NCBI RefSeq assembly: GCF_011040385.1
Contig: NZ_JAAIKB010000004.1
Span: 62,001 to 126,000, forward strand
From: Falsiroseomonas algicola
GTDB taxonomy: Bacteria > Pseudomonadota > Alphaproteobacteria > Acetobacterales > Acetobacteraceae
Direction of reading: 5' to 3'
DNA: 64,000 bases
The notes beneath the pieces were generated by a model. The model saw only the letters and a program-made list of their open reading frames with translations. It searched no databases and had not been told where the DNA came from. Of the stretch, positions 17,175 through 25,660 are shown one piece after another. The translations under genes were made by a program, and so were the position numbers. The number at the start of each line of letters is the position of its first letter. The first letter of the stretch is position 1.

Positions 17175-18248
17175 CTACCGCCGCCGCTTCGTCAGGATCG
17201 GCGGCGGTACGCCGCCGATCTCCCGCAGCTCCGCCTCCAGCGCATCATGCTGCCGGCGGAGATCGGCCACATGCGCATCGCGCTGCGCCATCTCCGCCGG
17301 CGTCTTCATCTTCCAGTCCTGCGCGCGCTGGATCTCCTCCCGCTTCGCCAGGATCATCTCCTTCAGCTGTTCCCGCCGCGCGATCCGCTCCGGCGGCTCC
17401 GGTTCGGGCTCGGGCTCCGGGTCGGCGGCGATCCCGTGGCCCGTGCCGCCTTCCAGCACCGCCGGCTGCTCCGGCCAGAAGGCATCCGCCGCCGCCAGGC
17501 CCTCGAACAGCCGGATCAGGCGGGACCAGCGCACGCGCTGCCCGGCAAAGCCCTCGCCCGCCGCCTGCAGCCCCGCGCCACGGCCGACATGCACCCGCCG
17601 CCGGCCCCACCGCGCCTCCCCCTGTTCCAGGAACAGCGCCGCCACGGCGGGGCCATGGGTCTCCGCCAGGAAGGCCTCCACATCCGCCATCCGGGGCGGG
17701 CGCGCCAGGCTGCGGCGCCAGTCCCGCCAATGCGCCATCACGTCCCGCGCATCGAGCAGGATCTGCAGCTTCTCGAAGGCCGGATCGCTGAACGCCTCCG
17801 CGACCCAGAGCCAGCCCCAGCGCGCGACGTAGGTGATCGCGAAGGCCGCCTCCGCCACCGCCACGCGGCCGCGATGCGCGATCCCCCACAGCACCGCGCC
17901 CGCCAGCACCAGGGGTGCGGGCTCCGGCGGCACCTCCGCCAGCGCCAGCCCGGCCAGCGAGGCCGCGCCCAGCATCGCCGCCACCCCATCCACCATCACC
18001 AGCAGCAGGGAGGCCAGCTTGAAGCCCCGCCGCACGCGCCGCCGCCGCGGCGGCCGTTCCGCCAGCGCCTCCGCCGGGCGCTGCCGGGGCCGCCTTCCGG
18101 CAGGCCGCACGCCCTGATGGGTCGCGAGCGTGGCGCGGGACTTGTCCAGCAGCGCGGCCACGTCGGCGCGCTGCCCGGCCAGGCCGGATTGCTCCAGCCG
18201 TTCCACCAGCATCCGCAATTCCGACAGCGATTGGGCCTGCGCCGCCAT
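17175..18248 (-). CDS. Hypothetical two-helix membrane protein with C-terminal coiled coil
   Basis: The 357-residue product is not recognised. Residues 1-35 are helical (SLSELRMLVERLEQSGLAGQ) and residues 48-75 are strongly basic (RRPRQRPAEALAERPPRRRRVRRG). Two hydrophobic helices follow at about 76-105 and 110-140. A Trp/Arg-rich middle comes next, then a PEPEPEPEPPE linker near residue 285, and a charged coiled coil at about 292-345 (REQLKEMILAKREEIQRAQD). The C-terminus ends in ILTKRRR. It converges on the toxin gene with only 4 bp between stops. The layout suggests an inner-membrane scaffold, but no function can be assigned. Confidence 0.65.
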   Translation of the reverse strand: MAAQAQSLSELRMLVERLEQSGLAGQRADVAALLDKSRATLATHQGVRPAGRRPRQRPAEALAERPPRRRRVRRGFKLASLLLVMVDGVAAMLGAASLAGLALAEVPPEPAPLVLAGAVLWGIAHRGRVAVAEAAFAITYVARWGWLWVAEAFSDPAFEKLQILLDARDVMAHWRDWRRSLARPPRMADVEAFLAETHGPAVAALFLEQGEARWGRRRVHVGRGAGLQAAGEGFAGQRVRWSRLIRLFEGLAAADAFWPEQPAVLEGGTGHGIAADPEPEPEPEPPERIARREQLKEMILAKREEIQRAQDWKMKTPAEMAQRDAHVADLRRQHDALEAELREIGGVPPPILTKRRR

Positions 18249-18384
18249 GCATACCTCCGGCCTTCCTTGTCCACGACCGGGATTAGGCTTCGGTAAAGGC
18301 GGGTGCTTTCACGCTGCCGGGGGATGGCTGGCCCCGCCGCCGCCAAGCCTCTATCCTGCCGCCAACAAAGGGGAGACATCCGGA

Positions 18385-19365
18385 ATGACGACGCGCCGCA
18401 TCCTGCTCGGCACCAGCCTGGCCGCGCCCTTCCTCGCCACCACCGGCGCGCTGGCGCAGGGACAATGGCCCAACCGCACCGTCCGCGTGATCGTGCCCTG
18501 GCCGCCCGGCGGCTCCACCGACGTGCTCTGCCGCCTGCTCTGCGAACAGCTCCAGCAGAAGACCGGCCAGACCTTCGTGCTGGAGAACCGGCCCGGCGCC
18601 GGCGGCAACATCGGCGCGGATGCGCTCGCGAAGTCGACGCCCGATGGCTACACCATGGCACCGCTGACGCTCGGCGCCTGGCACATCAACAGCTTCCTCT
18701 ATTCCCGCCTGCCCTATGACCCGCAGCGGGACTTCCAGCCGATCTCGATGCATTGGGAACTGCCCAACGTCCTGATCGTCTCCGCCCAGCACAACCCGGC
18801 CAACAACTTCGCGGAGTTCCTGGCCTGGGCGAAGGCGCAGCGCCAGGGCGTCTCCTACGGCTCCCCGGGCGTGGGCACCACCGCCCACCTCTCCGGCGCG
18901 CTGTTCACCAGCCGCCTCGGCATCGATGGCACGCATGTGCCGTTCCGCGGCGCGGCGCAGATCATCCCGGCGATGCTCTCGGGCGACCTCAACTTCGCGC
19001 TCGACAACCTGGCCAGCTACATCCCGGTCATCCAGGAAGGCCGCATGAAGGCCTTCGCGGTCAGCGGCGCCGAACGCTGGTCCACCCTGCCCAACGTGCC
19101 GATCATGGCGGAGGTCGGCGTGCCCGACTTCGTCATCACCTCCTGGTGCGCCATGGCCTTCCCGGCCGGCGTCCCCGCGCCGATCGTGGAACGGGCCTCC
19201 GCGCTCATCCGGGAAGTGACGGAGCCGCCGGCCATGCAGGAACGCTTCCTCCGCGCCGGCGCCAAGGGCGTGTTCAGCACGCCGGCGGAGGTCACGGCCC
19301 GCGTCGCGCGGGAACGGCCGGTCTGGCAGGAAGTGGTGCGGATCTCCGGGGCGCGGCTCGACTGA
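18385..19365 (+). CDS. tctC: Tripartite tricarboxylate transporter substrate-binding protein (Bug/TctC)
   Basis: The 326-residue periplasmic protein has a Tat/Sec-type signal (MTTRRILLGTSLAAPFLATT, ending ALAQG) and the Bug-family ligand-binding strands RTVRVIVPWPPGGSTDVLCR and VLENRPGAGGNIGADALAKS, with DGYTM near residue 90. Bug proteins bind carboxylates and deliver them to the TctAB membrane unit. Here tctB and tctA follow on the same strand, so this is the dedicated receptor of a complete transporter. GGGGAGAC precedes the ATG at 18385. A 322-bp gap with repeats and hairpins separates it from tctB. The ligand is unknown. Confidence 0.93.
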   Translation: MTTRRILLGTSLAAPFLATTGALAQGQWPNRTVRVIVPWPPGGSTDVLCRLLCEQLQQKTGQTFVLENRPGAGGNIGADALAKSTPDGYTMAPLTLGAWHINSFLYSRLPYDPQRDFQPISMHWELPNVLIVSAQHNPANNFAEFLAWAKAQRQGVSYGSPGVGTTAHLSGALFTSRLGIDGTHVPFRGAAQIIPAMLSGDLNFALDNLASYIPVIQEGRMKAFAVSGAERWSTLPNVPIMAEVGVPDFVITSWCAMAFPAGVPAPIVERASALIREVTEPPAMQERFLRAGAKGVFSTPAEVTARVARERPVWQEVVRISGARLD

Positions 19366-19370
19366 TTGGA

Positions 19371-19433
19371 CAGGGGGAGCGCTGCTCCCCCTGACCCCCT
19401 CGCCAGGGTCCAAGGGGACCCTGGACCGCCGGA
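19371..19433. repeat. Dispersed hairpin element, family A (copy 2, second module type)
   Basis: Two adjacent hairpins follow the tctC stop: AGGGGGAGC closing a 3-nt loop with GCTCCCCCT (19372-19392), and CCAGGGTCC pairing with GGACCCTGG (19403-19424). The linker ACCCCCTCGCC and trailer ACCGCCGG are the same as in the copy at 22981-23043, while the stems and loops differ. It may stabilise or end the tctC message. Confidence 0.8.
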
Positions 19434-19629
19434 TCCTGCCGAACGATTGCCGGGGGCCGGCATCGTGTCGCCTGGCGTCCGAGGAAGGCAACGCCGCGTC
19501 CGGCCTCGCTGACACGATGTCCGGATCCCTGATCCGGATCATGACACACGGTCATCCTCACGGCGTCGTCAGCCTCGTCGCGCCCGCGTGAATTAACACG
19601 CGCAAACATTCATAGTCTCTGCGCCTCTC
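19434..19629 (+). promoter_or_regulatory. Structured leader upstream of tctB
   Basis: Nested inverted repeats are visible: CATCGTGTC (19461-19469) pairs with GACACGATG (19511-19519), enclosing GGCGT/ACGCC (19474-19478 and 19491-19495). TCCGGATC/GATCCGGA follows at 19520-19540, and CGCGTG-AATTAA-CACGCG lies at 19585-19602. No coding frame fits here. It may be a transcribed regulatory leader; no known riboswitch class is recognised. Confidence 0.45.
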
Positions 19630-19666
19630 GCGGCCCGCCATCCACCGATGGCGGGCCGCGCCTTTT
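19630..19666 (+). terminator. Terminator-like hairpin in the tctB leader
   Basis: A perfect 13-bp GC-rich stem (19630-19642 with 19647-19659) with loop CACC is followed by GCCTTTT. It ends only 21 bp before the tctB ATG and directly abuts the GGGAGGC ribosome site, so it could act as an attenuator or end a short leader RNA. Confidence 0.7.
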
Positions 19667-19687
19667 GAAAAAGGGAGGCATCCGTCG

Positions 19688-20152
19688 ATGCAACGACGAG
19701 ACTGGACAGATATCATTGGCGGAATCGCCCTGATTCTATTTGGCATCTGGTTTCACTTCCATGCCCGCGCGGATTACAGCCTGGGCGATCTGCGTCGCAT
19801 GGGGCCGGGTTTCTTCCCCGCGGTGCTCGGTATCCTCGTCGCCATCCTCGGCGCCCTGACCATCATCCCCGCCCTGTTCCGCCCGGGCGAGCTGCCCGTG
19901 CCCAAGATCCGCGCCCTGGTCGCCATCATCGCCGGCGGCCTCGCCTTCGCCTGGGCGATCGAGCCGCTGGGCCTGATCCCGGCCACCGTGCTGCTCATCG
20001 CCATCGTGACCCAGGCCGAGCCCGCGCCGCCCGTGCTCCGCACGGCGATCCTCGCCGTCTCGCTCTCCGCCATGGCGGTGCTGGTCTTCACCGTGGGGCT
20101 CGGCATCCCCATCCCGGCCGTGCGCTGGTCCACCTTCGGCTGGGGGTACTGA
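19688..20152 (+). CDS. tctB: Tripartite tricarboxylate transporter small membrane subunit TctB
   Basis: The 154-residue protein has four hydrophobic helices (about residues 8-25, 41-60, 76-110 and 118-145). It contains the family pattern YSLGDLRRMGPGFFPAVLGI near residue 31, in which the MGPGFFP turn is diagnostic of TctB. It forms the small part of the membrane complex with TctA, driven by an ion gradient. GGGAGGC lies upstream of the ATG at 19688. The tctA start follows one base after its stop. Confidence 0.9.
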   Translation: MQRRDWTDIIGGIALILFGIWFHFHARADYSLGDLRRMGPGFFPAVLGILVAILGALTIIPALFRPGELPVPKIRALVAIIAGGLAFAWAIEPLGLIPATVLLIAIVTQAEPAPPVLRTAILAVSLSAMAVLVFTVGLGIPIPAVRWSTFGWGY

Positions 20153-20153
20153 G

Positions 20154-21683
20154 ATGGAAACCATCGCCATGCTGGGCTTTGGCTTCGCCACGGCCTTCTC
20201 GCCCGAGAACCTGTTCTACTGCTTCCTCGGCGTCTTCCTCGGCACCTTCATCGGCGTGCTGCCGGGCATCGGCTCGCTGGCCACCATCTCCATGCTGCTG
20301 CCGCTCACCTTCCACGTGCCGGCGACGACGGCGATCATCATGCTCGCCGGCATCTACTACGGGGCCAGCTATGGCGGCTCCACCGCCTCCATCCTGCTGA
20401 ACCTGCCCGGCACGCCATCCGCCGCGGTCGCCTGCCTCGATGGCTATCCGATGTCGCAGAAGGGCCGCGCCGGCGTCGCGCTGTTCATCACCACCATCGC
20501 CTCCTTCGTCGGCGCCAGCCTCGGCATCGTCATCCTGACCATGTTCGCGCCGAAGCTGGCGGAGGTCGCGCTCCTGTTCGGCCCCGCGGACTACTTCGCC
20601 ATGATGCTGCTCGGCCTGGTCGCGGCGGCGACGCTGGCGCAGGGCTCCCCCGCCAAGGGCATCGCCATGGTGCTGTTCGGCCTCTGCCTCGGCATGGTCG
20701 GCACCGATGTGCAGACCGGCCAGCAGCGCTTCACCTTCGACATCCCCTACCTCTCCGACGGCATCAGCCTGGTGGCCGTCGCCATGGGCATCTTCGGCGT
20801 GGCGGAGGTGATCGGCAGCATCGGCCGCATCCGCAGCGGGGAGGTCGCGGCGCAGAAGATCACCATGCGCTCCATGCTGCCGAACCGGGAGGAATGGAGC
20901 CGCAGCTGGAAGCCCATGCTGCGCGGCACCGGCGTCGGCTCCTTCTTCGGCGCGCTGCCCGGCGCGGGCGGCACCATCGCCTCCTTCATGTCCTATGCCG
21001 TGGAAAAGCGCATCGCGAAGGACCCGTCCCGCTTCGGCAAGGGCGCGATCGAGGGTGTCGCCGCCCCGGAATCCGCCAACAACGCCGCCGCCCAAACGGC
21101 CTTCATCCCGACGCTGACGCTCGGCATCCCCGGTGACTCGGTGATGGCGCTGATGCTCGGCGCCCTGATCATCCAGGGCATCCAGCCGGGTCCCCGCCTG
21201 ATGACGGAATATCCGGAGCTGTTCTGGGGCCTGATCGCCAGCTTCTGGATCGGCAACATCATGCTGGTCATCCTCAACATCCCGCTGATCGGGCTGTGGG
21301 TGCGGATGCTGCGGATCCCCTATTCCATCCTCTATCCCGCGATCCTGCTGTTCATCTGCATCGGCGTCTTCACCATCAACAACAGCTATTTCGACGTGCT
21401 GGTGGTGATGGCCTTCGGCGTGCTGGGCTACGCGATGACGCTGCTGAAGTTCGAGGCCGCGCCCCTCATCCTCGGCTTCATCCTGGGCCCGCTGATGGAA
21501 GAACATCTCCGCCGCGCGATGCTGCTGTCCCGCGGCAGCCTCGATGTCTTCATCAACCGGCCGATCAGCGCGAGCTTCCTCGCCGTCACGGCGCTGCTGC
21601 TGCTCTTCGCGATCTATGTGACGATCCGCGGGGCGCGGAAGCCGGTGCCGATGGTGGTGCAGGCGGCAACGCCGGACCGCTGA
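20154..21683 (+). CDS. tctA: Tripartite tricarboxylate transporter large membrane subunit TctA
   Basis: The 509-residue polytopic permease shows the family signatures GTFIGVLPGIGSLATISMLL near residue 40 and YYGASYGGSTASILLNLPGT near 66, and a second half starting GTGVGSFFGALPGAGGTIAS near 260. The two halves repeat the same PGxG motif, as in all TctA proteins. The segment APESANNAAAQTAFIPTLTL near 304 is also typical. It moves the TctC-delivered carboxylate across the inner membrane. It follows tctB by one base. Confidence 0.95.
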   Translation: METIAMLGFGFATAFSPENLFYCFLGVFLGTFIGVLPGIGSLATISMLLPLTFHVPATTAIIMLAGIYYGASYGGSTASILLNLPGTPSAAVACLDGYPMSQKGRAGVALFITTIASFVGASLGIVILTMFAPKLAEVALLFGPADYFAMMLLGLVAAATLAQGSPAKGIAMVLFGLCLGMVGTDVQTGQQRFTFDIPYLSDGISLVAVAMGIFGVAEVIGSIGRIRSGEVAAQKITMRSMLPNREEWSRSWKPMLRGTGVGSFFGALPGAGGTIASFMSYAVEKRIAKDPSRFGKGAIEGVAAPESANNAAAQTAFIPTLTLGIPGDSVMALMLGALIIQGIQPGPRLMTEYPELFWGLIASFWIGNIMLVILNIPLIGLWVRMLRIPYSILYPAILLFICIGVFTINNSYFDVLVVMAFGVLGYAMTLLKFEAAPLILGFILGPLMEEHLRRAMLLSRGSLDVFINRPISASFLAVTALLLLFAIYVTIRGARKPVPMVVQAATPDR

Positions 21684-21760
21684 CGCCGGCGCGGGGGGAC
21701 ACCGTCCCCCTGCCACCGCGCCATCACGCCGCCGGGCAACGGAGCCCGGCGGCAGAGGCC

Positions 21761-22780
21761 CTAACGGCCAGCACCGACCGCTTCGCGATAGTATCCCAGG
21801 TCGATGTATTTCATCGGGTCGGTCAGGGATGTCCCGGGCGGCCCGAACTGGCTCCGCAACGCCAGGACCGTGCGGATGCCCGCGACGTCGATCGCCGCCC
21901 GGCGCTCGAAGCCGTTCGTCGCATGCAGCAGCACGCGGTAGGAGGCATCGGCCACCTGCTCGCTCATGCCCGGCACGTTGCGACGGAGCAGGGAAATGGC
22001 CTCCGCACGGTTGGCCGGATCATACAGCCAGGCGAGCGCATCGACGGTGCCGCGGATATAGCCGATGACCTCCGCCCGGTGCGCCTGCGCCCAGCTTCGC
22101 CGCGTTGCCCCGACAAGGCCCTGATAGGCGCCGAGCATCCCCGCCCCGTCGGCCAGGGTGCGGAACCCCTGCGCCTCCGCCTGCACCTCGAAGGGCGAGA
22201 TCAACAGCGTGCCGGCGTGCCGCTTGTCCAGCAACGCCTGGTAGCGCTGCATCACGCCGCCGGCACGGACGTAGCTGACCTCCTCCTGCCGCAGCCCGCC
22301 GAGTTCCACGAGCTTGCGCAGCACGAAGGCATAGCCGGTCGTCAGCGCATCCACGGAAAGCTCCCGGCCGCGCAGATCGGCGAAGCTCGTGACCTCCGGC
22401 ACGGTCACCAGGCGCAGGAAGCCGTTATCCCCGCCCATGACCGCGACGAGGTCGGAGGCGGGCGGCAGCCCGGCGTCGTTATGGCCCTCGGCATAGGCGA
22501 TGACGTTGTCGATGGCGGTCACCGCCATGTCGAACCGGCCGCCGATGAGGTTCGTGAGTTGGAAGGTCGAGTTCGGTGTCGGTGTCAGGCGGATCTCGAC
22601 GCCGTGGCGGGCGAAGTGCCCCTTCTCCATGGCGACCCAGATCGGCCAGTTGAAGCCGCCCGGGAAGGTGATGAGTTCGATGGGACGCAGCGCCTGGCTT
22701 CGCGCGGCAGCGGGCAGGGCCATCCCGCCGGCCAGCGCAAGCTGGAACAGCCTTCTGCGGCCTGTTGGCCAATGCGGCAT
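21761..22780 (-). CDS. ABC transporter substrate-binding protein, NMT1/SsuA type
   Basis: From the ATG at 22778-22780 (GGGGAGGAAAC just upstream) the 339-residue protein has a signal peptide (TGRRRLFQLALAGGMALPAA) and the NMT1/THI5/SsuA-like fold: FPGGFNWPIWVAMEKGHFAR, then GVEIRLTPTPNSTFQLTNLIGGRFDMAVTAIDN. Relatives bind sulfonates, taurine, pyrimidines or other small organics for ABC importers. No permease or ATPase gene is next to it, so partner and ligand are unknown. The longer frame up to 22957 lacks a signal peptide at its start and is rejected. Confidence 0.85.
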   Translation of the reverse strand: MPHWPTGRRRLFQLALAGGMALPAAARSQALRPIELITFPGGFNWPIWVAMEKGHFARHGVEIRLTPTPNSTFQLTNLIGGRFDMAVTAIDNVIAYAEGHNDAGLPPASDLVAVMGGDNGFLRLVTVPEVTSFADLRGRELSVDALTTGYAFVLRKLVELGGLRQEEVSYVRAGGVMQRYQALLDKRHAGTLLISPFEVQAEAQGFRTLADGAGMLGAYQGLVGATRRSWAQAHRAEVIGYIRGTVDALAWLYDPANRAEAISLLRRNVPGMSEQVADASYRVLLHATNGFERRAAIDVAGIRTVLALRSQFGPPGTSLTDPMKYIDLGYYREAVGAGR

Positions 22781-22980
22781 CGTCACGCCGTTTCCTCCCC
22801 TTGGTTCCCGGCTGCTCCAGGGCGTCATGGCGGCCCGGGAAACGGGCTCCGGGGCATTTCGCGCCGAAGGAACCAGTCGCCCATGCACGGCCGCACGCTC
22901 ATTGCGCCAGCGTCCGTCGGAGCTTTCCAGAAACGGGTCACCGCGTACAGGCAGCACCGGCCGGTCGGTGCCGCGGTCTG

Positions 22981-23143
22981 AAGGGGGAGTTCCACTCCCC
23001 CTTCACCCCCTCGCCAGGGTCCATGGGGACCCTGGACCGCCGGGTTTTTGAGATCGAAATCAGACTGATGACGGTCCAGGGGGGTCTCCCCCCCCCTGGT
23101 CCCTTTGGGCGGATGGGGCGTGGGGAAGGCAGCGCCTTCCCCA
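22981..23143. repeat. Dispersed hairpin element, family A (copy 3, both module types)
   Basis: This is the longest copy in the window. It starts with AAGGGGGAGT-TCC-ACTCCCCCTT (22981-23003), the linker ACCCCCTCGCC and the CCAGGGTCC/GGACCCTGG hairpin (23014-23035). An AT-richer joint containing TTTTTGAGATCGAAATC follows, then TGATGACGGTCC, a second CCAGGGGGG hairpin (23077-23099), the linker GGCGGATGGGGC and GGGGAAGGC-AGC-GCCTTCCCC (23122-23142). It fills most of the gap 22781-23231; the rest of that gap shows nothing recognisable. Confidence 0.85.
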
Positions 23144-23231
23144 CTATGCGAGCGATGTCATCTGATGGATGGGGCAGGAAGAACCCCATCGACGGACAGG
23201 CGTGGATCCGGCTGCCTCCGCGTCGCCGCCC

Positions 23232-23429
23232 TCAGCGATCCTGCTGGTAGCCCTGGTGCCGGGTGTTCTGGTGCGTGTTGCCCTGCCGGCCCTGCTGCTC
23301 GACCTTCCGGTTCTTCGAATCGATGTTGGCCTGCGCCTCGTTCGGCGGCAGCGGGCTGCCGCCGGGGTTGTTGCCGCCGCCGGGGCTCTGGTTGGCCGGC
23401 GGCACGGGCGGGATCTTGGCGTTCGACAT
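23232..23429 (-). CDS. Small hydrophilic Asn/Gln/Pro-rich protein
   Basis: The 65-residue product starts MSNAKIPPVPPANQSPGGGN and ends GNTHQNTRHQGYQQDR. A strong AAGGAGG lies seven bases upstream of the ATG at 23427-23429, which supports translation. It has no cysteines, no hydrophobic segment and is probably disordered. The C-terminal NTRxQGYQQDR pattern looks like a conserved tail of small proteins in related bacteria, but no function is known. Its start codon overlaps the start region of the divergent phosphatase gene. Confidence 0.65.
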   Translation of the reverse strand: MSNAKIPPVPPANQSPGGGNNPGGSPLPPNEAQANIDSKNRKVEQQGRQGNTHQNTRHQGYQQDR

Positions 23430-24210
23430 GGATTGGTCCTCCTTGCTTGACGCCCGAACCAACGCCCCTCGCGCATCGCCGTTCATTGCGGGTCTCCTGG
23501 GCGGGCCCCTCCTGGCCTTCGGCGGCCGAACCCGCCATATCGGCGCCGTGGACCTCTCCTCCCCCGCCGGCCGGCAGCGCGCCTGGCTCAATTCCCTGCT
23601 CGTGGATCACGCGATCCTCCGCATCTCCTGGCGCAACTGGGGGGAGGTCTCGCGCGGCCGCCTCTACCGCTCCAACCATCCCCTCCCCTGGCAGCTGGCG
23701 GCGGCGCAGCGGCGGTTCGGGCTGAAATCGGTGCTGAACCTGCGCGGCCACCGGCAGGATTGCGGGTCGGACGCGCTCGGCAGGGCGCGGGCGGGTGAGC
23801 TCGGCCTGATCCATGCCGATGCCCCCTTCGAGAGCCGCGGCGCGCCGCACAAGGACCGCATCCTGCGCCTGGTCGATCTGCTGCCCACCTTGCCGGAACC
23901 CCTCCTGATCCACTGCAAGTCGGGCGCCGACCGCACCGGGCTGATCGCCGGCATCTGGCTTATCCTGAATGGCCATTCCGTGGCCGAAGCGCTGGGCCAG
24001 TTGCATTGGCGCTTCGGCCACGTCGCCGCCAGCCGCACCGGGATCCTCGACGCCTTCTTCCAGGACTACGCCACCCACCAGGCCGCCCACGGCCCGAAGC
24101 CCTTCCTGGACTGGCTGAGGGAGGACTACGACGAGGCCGATCTCCGTGCCCGGTTCCGGTCGAAGGCCTGGGCGGACCGGCTGGTGGATGGGGTGCTGAA
24201 GCGCGAATAG
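23428..24210 (+). CDS. Tyrosine/dual-specificity phosphatase-like protein
   Basis: The product has a Cys-based phosphatase loop HCKSGADRTG, fitting HCx5R, with an upstream conserved region RGRLYRSNHPLPWQLAAAQR and LNLRGHRQDCGSDAL. The family removes phosphate from protein tyrosine or from other small substrates. The start is uncertain. ATG 23428 (260 residues) overlaps the divergent small gene start; GTG 23548 (220 residues, VDLSSPAGRQRAWLNSLLVD) would begin nearer the conserved part. No ribosome site is clear for either. The neighbouring pal is 135 bp downstream and probably independent. Confidence 0.82.
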   Translation: MDWSSLLDARTNAPRASPFIAGLLGGPLLAFGGRTRHIGAVDLSSPAGRQRAWLNSLLVDHAILRISWRNWGEVSRGRLYRSNHPLPWQLAAAQRRFGLKSVLNLRGHRQDCGSDALGRARAGELGLIHADAPFESRGAPHKDRILRLVDLLPTLPEPLLIHCKSGADRTGLIAGIWLILNGHSVAEALGQLHWRFGHVAASRTGILDAFFQDYATHQAAHGPKPFLDWLREDYDEADLRARFRSKAWADRLVDGVLKRE

Positions 24211-24345
24211 GCTTGCGGTCTGCCGGAGCAAGGAATATAGTCCTTGCCTCTCCGGCACCCCCGCGGAATGACCCTCCCCACCCCTTGATGCCGCCCCCGG
24301 CCTGGGGGATCAGACGCCCAACGACATGACGCGGAGTTGCCCACC

Positions 24346-24879
24346 ATGAAGCTCGCCTCCCTCGCCGTGATCGGCCTGGCCCTCGGCCTCGCCGCCTGCT
24401 CCTCCAGCGCCGATTCGGATGCGGCCGCGGCGGGCCGTGGCGGGGCGGGCGCCGGCGGGCCGGGCGGCGCGGGCGGCATTGGCACCTCGCCGCTGGGCGG
24501 GCTCGGCAGCGGCAATTTCCGCCCCGGCTCGCAGGAGGAGTTGGCCGGCAGCATCGGGGACCGCGTCCTCTTCGCCACCGATTCCGTGCAGGTGGGCGCC
24601 GACCAGCGGCCCATCCTCTCCCGCCAGGCGGAGTGGCTGAACCGCTACCGCCAGGTGCAGGTCACGATCGAGGGCCATGCCGACGAACGCGGCACCCGCG
24701 AATACAACCTCGCCCTCGGCCAGCGCCGCGCCAATGCGGCGCGGGACCTGCTGGTGGCGGATGGCGTGGCCAGCACGCGGATCCAGACCATCTCCTACGG
24801 CAAGGACCGCCCGGTGGAGCTCGGCTCCAACCAGGCGGCCTGGGCGCAGAACCGCCGCGCGGTGACGGTCGTTCGCTAG
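24346..24879 (+). CDS. pal: Peptidoglycan-associated lipoprotein Pal
   Basis: The 177-residue lipoprotein has a signal peptide with lipobox GLAAC (Cys19), a Gly/Ala linker, then SQEELAGSIGDRVLFATDS and an OmpA-like peptidoglycan-binding domain: VTIEGHADERGTREYNLALG, RRANAARDLL, TISYGKDRPVELGSNQAAWA and NRRAVTVV. Pal ties the outer membrane to peptidoglycan as part of Tol-Pal. The start ATG 24346 directly precedes the signal peptide. The tol genes are not in the window, so here pal stands apart from them or is a paralogue; the C-terminal match to alphaproteobacterial Pal is very close in pattern. Confidence 0.92.
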   Translation: MKLASLAVIGLALGLAACSSSADSDAAAAGRGGAGAGGPGGAGGIGTSPLGGLGSGNFRPGSQEELAGSIGDRVLFATDSVQVGADQRPILSRQAEWLNRYRQVQVTIEGHADERGTREYNLALGQRRANAARDLLVADGVASTRIQTISYGKDRPVELGSNQAAWAQNRRAVTVVR

Positions 24880-24973
24880 ACCTATTTCCGAATCATCGGG
24901 AAAAACCCGCGAAAATCGGTGCTAAAGACGGCTAATCGGCATAATCGGCTAAAAGGGGTTAGTGACTAAAAAG

Positions 24974-25660
24974 TCACGGCTGGCGCGCGGCGAAATCCTC
25001 GAGCGCCGCGACGCCGCCCTTGACCAGCAGCGGGATGGCGCGGGCGATCCGCGCCACCGGCCAGTCCCACCAGGCCAGCGCCACGAGGCGCGCCGCCTCC
25101 TCCTCCGTGTAGCGCCGCCGGATCACCCGGGCCGGGTTGCCCGCCACCACGGCGTAGTCCGGCACGTCGCTGCCCACCACGGCGCGGGCGCCCACCACCG
25201 CGCCATGGCCGATCCGCACGCCGGGCATCACCAGCGCCTCCATGCCGATCCAGACGTCATGGCCGATCACGGTGTCCCGGCCGGGCTTGAAGGGGTAGTC
25301 CGCGAAGGGCAGCGCGCCGAGGAAGCCGCCGCCGAGGATGCCGAAGGGGTAGGTGGAGGGCCCCTCCATCGCATGCATCGCGTCCGGGAACATGAAGCGC
25401 GCGGCCGTCGCGATGGCGCCGAAGCGCCCGATCCGCAGCTTCGCGCCCGAGGCGCCGAAATTGTAGAGCAGGTTGCGCCGGAAGAAGTCCCGGGCGTGGA
25501 GCGGGTCATCGTAATAGGTGAAGGCGCCCACTTCGACGTTGCGGATCTCCGGCAGGCTGTCGAGCAGCGGCTTCAGGAACACCACCCGCGGCTTGTTGGC
25601 GACGGGATGGATGGCATCCGGGTCCGGCAGCGCCTCGGCCTCGGCGCGGGTGCGGGTCAT
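24974..25660 (-). CDS. CatB-related xenobiotic/O-acetyltransferase (left-handed beta helix)
   Basis: The 228-residue protein has hexapeptide-repeat strands ([48 protein letters not shown]) and the family close [20 protein letters not shown]. The segment [20 protein letters not shown] near residue 42 is typical of the Vat/CatB (XAT) class, which acetylates antibiotics or sugars with acetyl-CoA. It overlaps the upstream ABC exporter gene by four bases (ATGA at 25657-25660), so it is co-translated. The acceptor is unknown. A 6-bp hairpin (GTGACT/AGTCAC) overlaps its stop codon. Confidence 0.88.
   Translation of the reverse strand: MTRTRAEAEALPDPDAIHPVANKPRVVFLKPLLDSLPEIRNVEVGAFTYYDDPLHARDFFRRNLLYNFGASGAKLRIGRFGAIATAARFMFPDAMHAMEGPSTYPFGILGGGFLGALPFADYPFKPGRDTVIGHDVWIGMEALVMPGVRIGHGAVVGARAVVGSDVPDYAVVAGNPARVIRRRYTEEEAARLVALAWWDWPVARIARAIPLLVKGGVAALEDFAARQP

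Noticed and set aside
19434-19629. A known riboswitch upstream of tctB
   Set aside because: The stems do not match any riboswitch core I recognise; it is kept only as an unassigned structured leader.
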